In this document: positions 59,439 through 64,000 of the stretch, in pieces
Position numbering within the stretch: the stretch's first letter is position 1
How the letters are laid out: every line of letters starts with the position of its first letter
Source of the DNA: Nectonema munidae
Taxonomy: Eukaryota > Nematomorpha > Nectonematoida > Nectonematidae
Assembly (NCBI GenBank): GCA_030549495.1
Contig: JAUIRK010000673.1
Location: 1,736,001-1,800,000, forward strand
Direction: 5' to 3'
Length of the DNA stretch: 64,000 bases
Notes under the pieces: generated by a model
Databases searched by the model: none
Told to the model about the DNA's origin: nothing
Seen by the model: the letters and a program-made list of their open reading frames with translations, nothing else
Made by a program: the position numbers and the translations under genes

Positions 59439-60879
59439 AAAATTATAAAGAGACAACCACGTCGAAAATTTTAAAGTTCACAGTTGTCCTTTCTATCGCA
59501 GGATATGCTATACTCTAACCAAGTAAAGGTTTTATACCATGGCTCTAAAATGATCTCTTTTATAAATCTTTAGGGAACAGAATTTTTGTTTGGGCCTATT
59601 CTGTATTTGTTGTTCAAAGGTTAAAAATGTGTTTGTCTTCTAAAGACCTGTGGAAAAGAGTCAGGCCCCATTAATCCGACAGTGGATTATTCTACAACGC
59701 CAGCGATATTGATTAGGAGCTTTTCAGCCTCTCATCTCACTAATTGTCAACAAGCTTGGTTCATATCAAATGAATTGGTTTGGTGGATTCATTACTCTGT
59801 ACTGAAATACATTATTGCTTAAAATTAGATTTTAAAATTTTTAGCAACGAAATGTTACCAAGCTTGATTAGTAACACAAAACAAAGAATCATCTTATATA
59901 ATCTTCATGTTCTACCTACACATATATTCAGTTAGTAAAGTAAATTATTTGAAAATACATTTAGAACATTGGTCTATGAATTAACAGGTATGTATTTTTG
60001 TAATTTTGAGCGAAAAGGTTATTTTGTAAAAAAAAAGATGAATTCTCCAAAAATTGTAAATATTCTAATTTGAAAAATACGTGAAAAACAAGACAGTAAA
60101 TATATAGTTAGAAACTAAAAATGACAAACAAGATATTTTATCTAATAATTTTACAAGATACAATTTAGGTTTTCAATAGTACTAAAAAATGCAACGCTTC
60201 AAACGTTTTATTCTGCTCAACATAAATTTAAATAATTATAAATTACACATATGAAAGAATAATATTCTAGTAAAATTGTTTTCAATTTTATTAGAGTATA
60301 CGTATCAAATATAACAAAATTTAGAAATGTAAAGAAAATGTTTCTGAGAAGGCATGAATAAAAGTTGAAAGATGTAAATAAGAGATAAAAAGTAAAACTT
60401 TTATTCAAGGTAATTTCTAAGAATATTAATTTTCAACCACTCTGTTCTTCTTCTGATAGGCACAACCGTCAAATGCTAAGAGTAGAAAACATTCTGAATG
60501 AATGAACATTTATTTACTTATTTAAAATCATATTACTCAATAATTAAACTAAAAAAACCTTTCAAAATGAAGAAATCACTATTGTTAGATTAAATAGATT
60601 ACAAATCAACAAGTATTCAAAAGTTTAAAAACAAATTGCATCATGACTGAAAACAAAATCATCTTACGAGTAAGGATGGAGAATTTCGATAACTAAGCCA
60701 GAAAAAGTGATTGATGTAACACGAACCAATGAAAATGATACAACAGATGATATATAAGTACATGCGAAACGCTTTAACATACATGTATGCAATGGAGCGA
60801 GGTTGCAACAAAAATATTGTGTGAAGAAGATCAGATAGCGGATATTCGAGAATCATAAGTCCTATTTGTTTTGGACCAT
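59439..60879. other. no recognised gene
   Basis: AT-rich. Short frames (60217-60408 and 60659-60901, minus) show no motif; the second overlaps a hAT end. Confidence 0.4.
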
Positions 60880-60935
60880 CTAATATATCATCATGTACCA
60901 CTTTTGGTGCATGGACCGCCAGTTGAGAACCACTG
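60880..60935. mobile_element. right end of a hAT element
   Basis: Ends in CAGTTGAGAACCACTG, whose inverse CAGTGGTTCTCAACTGGCGG is a standard hAT tip. The left partner was not located, so the full extent is unknown. Confidence 0.5.
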
Positions 60936-61270
60936 CACTAGGTGTTGCCTGCTTACGATTTTTTCAAATAACAAGCTATTAATTTGAAGATATATCAACT
61001 TGGAAGAAATAAAGGAGTACGTTTTCAAAACTTATCAATCTTTCTCCAAGATTAGAAAATATTTTCTTTTGCATGTATAACTCTCTACAAGAGGAGATAC
61101 AAGAACTACAAGAACATGACTTGATCCAAACAATGTTGATAATCTTTTTTGCATAAAATTTTTATGAATATTATTATTATTATTGCGAATAAAGGTTTAT
61201 TGATTTTTTTTATAGAATAAGGTCTTATAATTTAATTCCCATGGATCCAATATAACTTGTGATGGTAAAG

Positions 61271-61417
61271 GTAAAGGTACATTAGGGTGTTTTCATCGAG
61301 AAGGCACATTGCGCCGCTTGTATCGAACTATGAGGAAAGCAGGCTTGATGGGGGATCGAACCCAAAACCTTGAGTTATCGAATCCAGCAGCTAACCAACC
61401 CTACTCACGTCCCCTGA
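61271..61417 (-). mobile_element. tRNA-derived SINE, copy 3
   Basis: The best-preserved copy: on the minus strand GTGAGTAGGGTTGGTTAGCT (box A region) and GGTTCGATCCC (box B), body, and a short TTTACC repeat as the tail. Most of its bases agree with the 7891 copy. Confidence 0.8.
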
Positions 61418-61493
61418 TGGGTCGGTCTTGGCTCCTGTTTTTTCTGGTGAATATATGATAAATTTTAGATTTAAATTTTACAATTTAATTTAA

Positions 61494-61551
61494 CCCATTT
61501 ACGACCAAGAATTCGCTTGCGTTGCCTTTGGGAACATTGTTCGTAAATGGG
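61494..61551. mobile_element. 58-bp TTAA-flanked hairpin (piggyBac-type mini element)
   Basis: TTAA, CCCATTTACGACCAA, about 28 bases, TTGTTCGTAAATGGG, TTAA. The arms agree at 14 of 15 bases and start CCC/GGG directly inside TTAA on both sides, exactly as piggyBac elements do. It has no room for coding. Confidence 0.72.
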
Positions 61552-61555
61552 TTAA

Positions 61556-64000
61556 ATTCATAAATACTAAATTTAACTTTCCTCTATCTTACCTTGCTTA
61601 ATAACACTTTTTTCATTTAATTGTACATGTATTGGGATAAAACACACTGTGTTAAAAGAGGCATGTCAAAATTATTTTTGCATCCATTTATAACGCCTTC
61701 CCGTTGCTTGGATTCCTGCGTTCGCGCATAAAGCATATTCTGTGCATAGCTAAAATCTATTAGTCAAATAAATTGAATTTAAAATTCTTAGTATTTTTCG
61801 TAAATATTGTGAAAAGTGTCGAAGATTAACGAGAAAATGAGTTAAAAAACGTTGGGAGATGATTAAGCTCACATGACAACATAAAAATTAGAAATCATAA
61901 GTTTTCAAAAAAAACAAAAAGGTTAGTAGTTAAAGCTCCTACAAAAACAGAAGCGGATACCGGAGGGTTCAAAGGATATATAAATAAAATAGGGGGATTG
62001 AGCGTGTAGAAAAAGTATTCTAAAAAATACGGCGGATATGGGCGGCTTAAAAGATAGGGCGATTTTTAAGGTTATGGGCGAACATGGTTTGCATATGGTA
62101 GGACTGTGTAGGCAAAGTATAGGCTTTACCATACCTAGTTTTCAATTAAGGTCAACTCGCTTATTAGTTGTTGCTGTACATCTGAGATTAATTTATTTCT
62201 GCTTTCTTGATTACATTAGGGTATGAAGCACAATGGCTACAATTACATGTACCAGAATTTCAGAACGCACAACACAACTTTAAAAGAAATCACAAACTTT
62301 TTCAATGAAAGGTACTCTTTATTTTTATACACGCCTTTTTTCTTGTAAACCTCTTCAACTAACACATCATTTTAACATGTGATGCCTGAACAATTTTGAA
62401 CTATCTATTGCGCCGAGATCAACTCAGATGTTTAGTTAAGTCTTTTCTTTCATTCTTATTTTTTTATAAATTCATCATGTAAGTTAAAATTATATTATTT
62501 ATCTATTAAAAAATGAAACGAGTTTATTTAAATAAAAAAATTAATCTTTATTTTAATTTACTTCATTGAAAAAACAAAATCCTAACATTTAGCTGGAGAG
62601 GTTAGTTTCTTCGTATGTTTTTTTCTTTATTTTGATCTCTGGTTTACGTTATAATAATTTACTATTTTGGTTCTTCTTAAAAACTTCAAAAACACTATAA
62701 AATTAACAATATAAGATTTTTTATTATTTAAAGTTTGGAAAAGGCGTCTATTAGGAAGAATAATTGTAAACAGTTTATATTTAGTCGGCTACAAACCATT
62801 AAATGCAAAGGGTGGAAAACAAGGAACAACGTGTGGGAAAGGAAAATATAATAATAGTATAAGCATATTTACGCTGATGTTCCATTTGTGGAATCTGTTT
62901 TTAAAACAAATTTTTGGAAACAATTACCAACGATCAAATATAAAGATTTTTCATCAAAATTTTAAAGTTATTTAGTAGAACATTCACTTACTATCAAATA
63001 TATAAAACCTGGTGTGTACTTTTTTGAGAAAAAAACGCAATTTTTTTATTTTAAATTTAGTTTTAAAAATATAAATCAAATATTTTATGAAAGAGTTTAA
63101 TAAAAAACAATCATGTTTTTCATTTGTATTCCGAATTTCAACATTATGATAAATAAACTCTTTGAATTCTATTTTTGGAACATCATTTAATATAGGTCAA
63201 GATTAGTTGCTTTACATCCAAATTTTTAATTCTTCTTTTAAATGATTGGTTTCTTCTAATTTCATACATCCTCATAATAGATTCTTGGAGTTTATTTAGA
63301 GTAGTAAAATACATGAGGTTAACTTATTGTATACTTTATTGATTTATCTGACATCAAGGTATTTGTGGCAGTTCCTATTCACTGATTTGTGAAGCGTATG
63401 AATGTTTTGTCTTTAGTCATTGTTTGTTGTTAAAAGCGGTCATATTAATGATAAAAGCATGTGATGAGATTATCTTATACTATTTTCTACTTCAAAAAAC
63501 TTACCTGTTTTCGTGGATTTGAATCCACACCTTACAAGAAATTAGACTTCTTAAAAAATTAAGGTATACCTTTTGAAGCTCAATATATTATGCAATCCAG
63601 TTTTGCATCCTACTATTATTGGTTAGATTTTTCATCAAAAGACGATTATATCAAGATACTCATTTAGTCAGCTTTCTTGTACCAAAAATGATGCCCAAAA
63701 TGAACTTTCGTTCTATGAAACGAACTTTTTATTTATGCAATAATGACAAAGCTGTTCCAAACTTTAAGTTTGCAATAGTACTATCAATATATGATTATTT
63801 GAGCGCAAAATTTTTCAATATATCAAAGATAAGCGTATTATAAGATTTGGATACATGATTTTTTTATTTGCCACCAAGAAATCCATACCAAACGAAACCG
63901 TATGCTGGTAAAAGTGAAAATAAAAATGTTCTTTTAGGCTCATAAATTATTTAGAAGTTCACTAAACTGATATGAAACAAAGCTCTTGAAATTTGTTTGA
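61556..64000. other. no recognised gene
   Basis: AT-rich DNA. Open frames at 62038-62226 and 63619-63843 (plus) and 61923-62132 (minus) have no motif, and no splice-linked set of exons could be built. The region 61.92-62.13 kb is less AT-rich than its surroundings but matches nothing else here. Confidence 0.4.

Noticed and set aside
56553-59461. AACTACGT and AACCACGT as outer target duplication of the nested hAT pair
   Set aside because: 7 of 8 match, but the right-hand site is not adjacent to a hAT tip, so chance cannot be excluded.

Overview
The window is AT-rich animal nuclear DNA: coding sequence split by GT-AG introns, long non-coding stretches, microsatellites and very many decayed transposable elements. 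Two host genes are visible and both look arthropod. One is a fimbrin/plastin closest in wording to insect Fimbrin. The other is a long-type Toll receptor with the cysteine block typical of Toll-6/7/8 (Tollo) proteins. A crustacean, perhaps a parasitic copepod such as a sea louse, is my best guess, but that is inference from style of genome only.

Layout. 1-4.5 kb: minus-strand 5' part of the fimbrin gene, three exons, the rest lying beyond the left edge. 6.5-12.6 kb: hAT-type non-autonomous elements, a tRNA-derived SINE and a broken Merlin/ISXO2-type transposase. 12.86-13.43 kb: an unbroken 568-bp (TG)n tract. 14.2-20 kb: hAT fragments and several inverted-repeat elements. 21-23.1 kb: a piggyBac copy carrying a 291-bp hAT-type insert with perfect 8-bp target duplication. 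23.5-28.7 kb: a ZBED-type hAT piece, a 184-bp hairpin element, a LINE fragment and a second piggyBac piece. 29.6-33.6 kb: two LINEs meeting tail to tail. 35.3-38.9 kb: the Toll-type receptor, one uninterrupted 1203-codon reading frame followed by a poly(A) signal. 39-49.8 kb: dispersed and nested repeats, a LINE 3' part, a diverged tandem array and another hAT transposase fragment. 53.6-55.1 kb: a fresh-looking LINE 3' part with RNase H, zinc-knuckle and a (CTAC)n tail. 56.5-59.4 kb: two ZBED-type hAT copies in opposite orientation. 61.3-61.6 kb: a SINE and a 58-bp TTAA-flanked hairpin.

The two host genes have no visible functional link: fimbrin bundles actin, the Toll-type protein is a membrane receptor. 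Everything else is best read as mobile DNA accumulating between genes. I saw no retrovirus, LTR element, Polinton, CRISPR array or bacterial-type operon. The most unusual items are the Toll receptor with a strongly altered TIR domain, the minimal 58-bp TTAA hairpin, the shared hAT/flank junction at two distant loci, and the very long pure TG tract.
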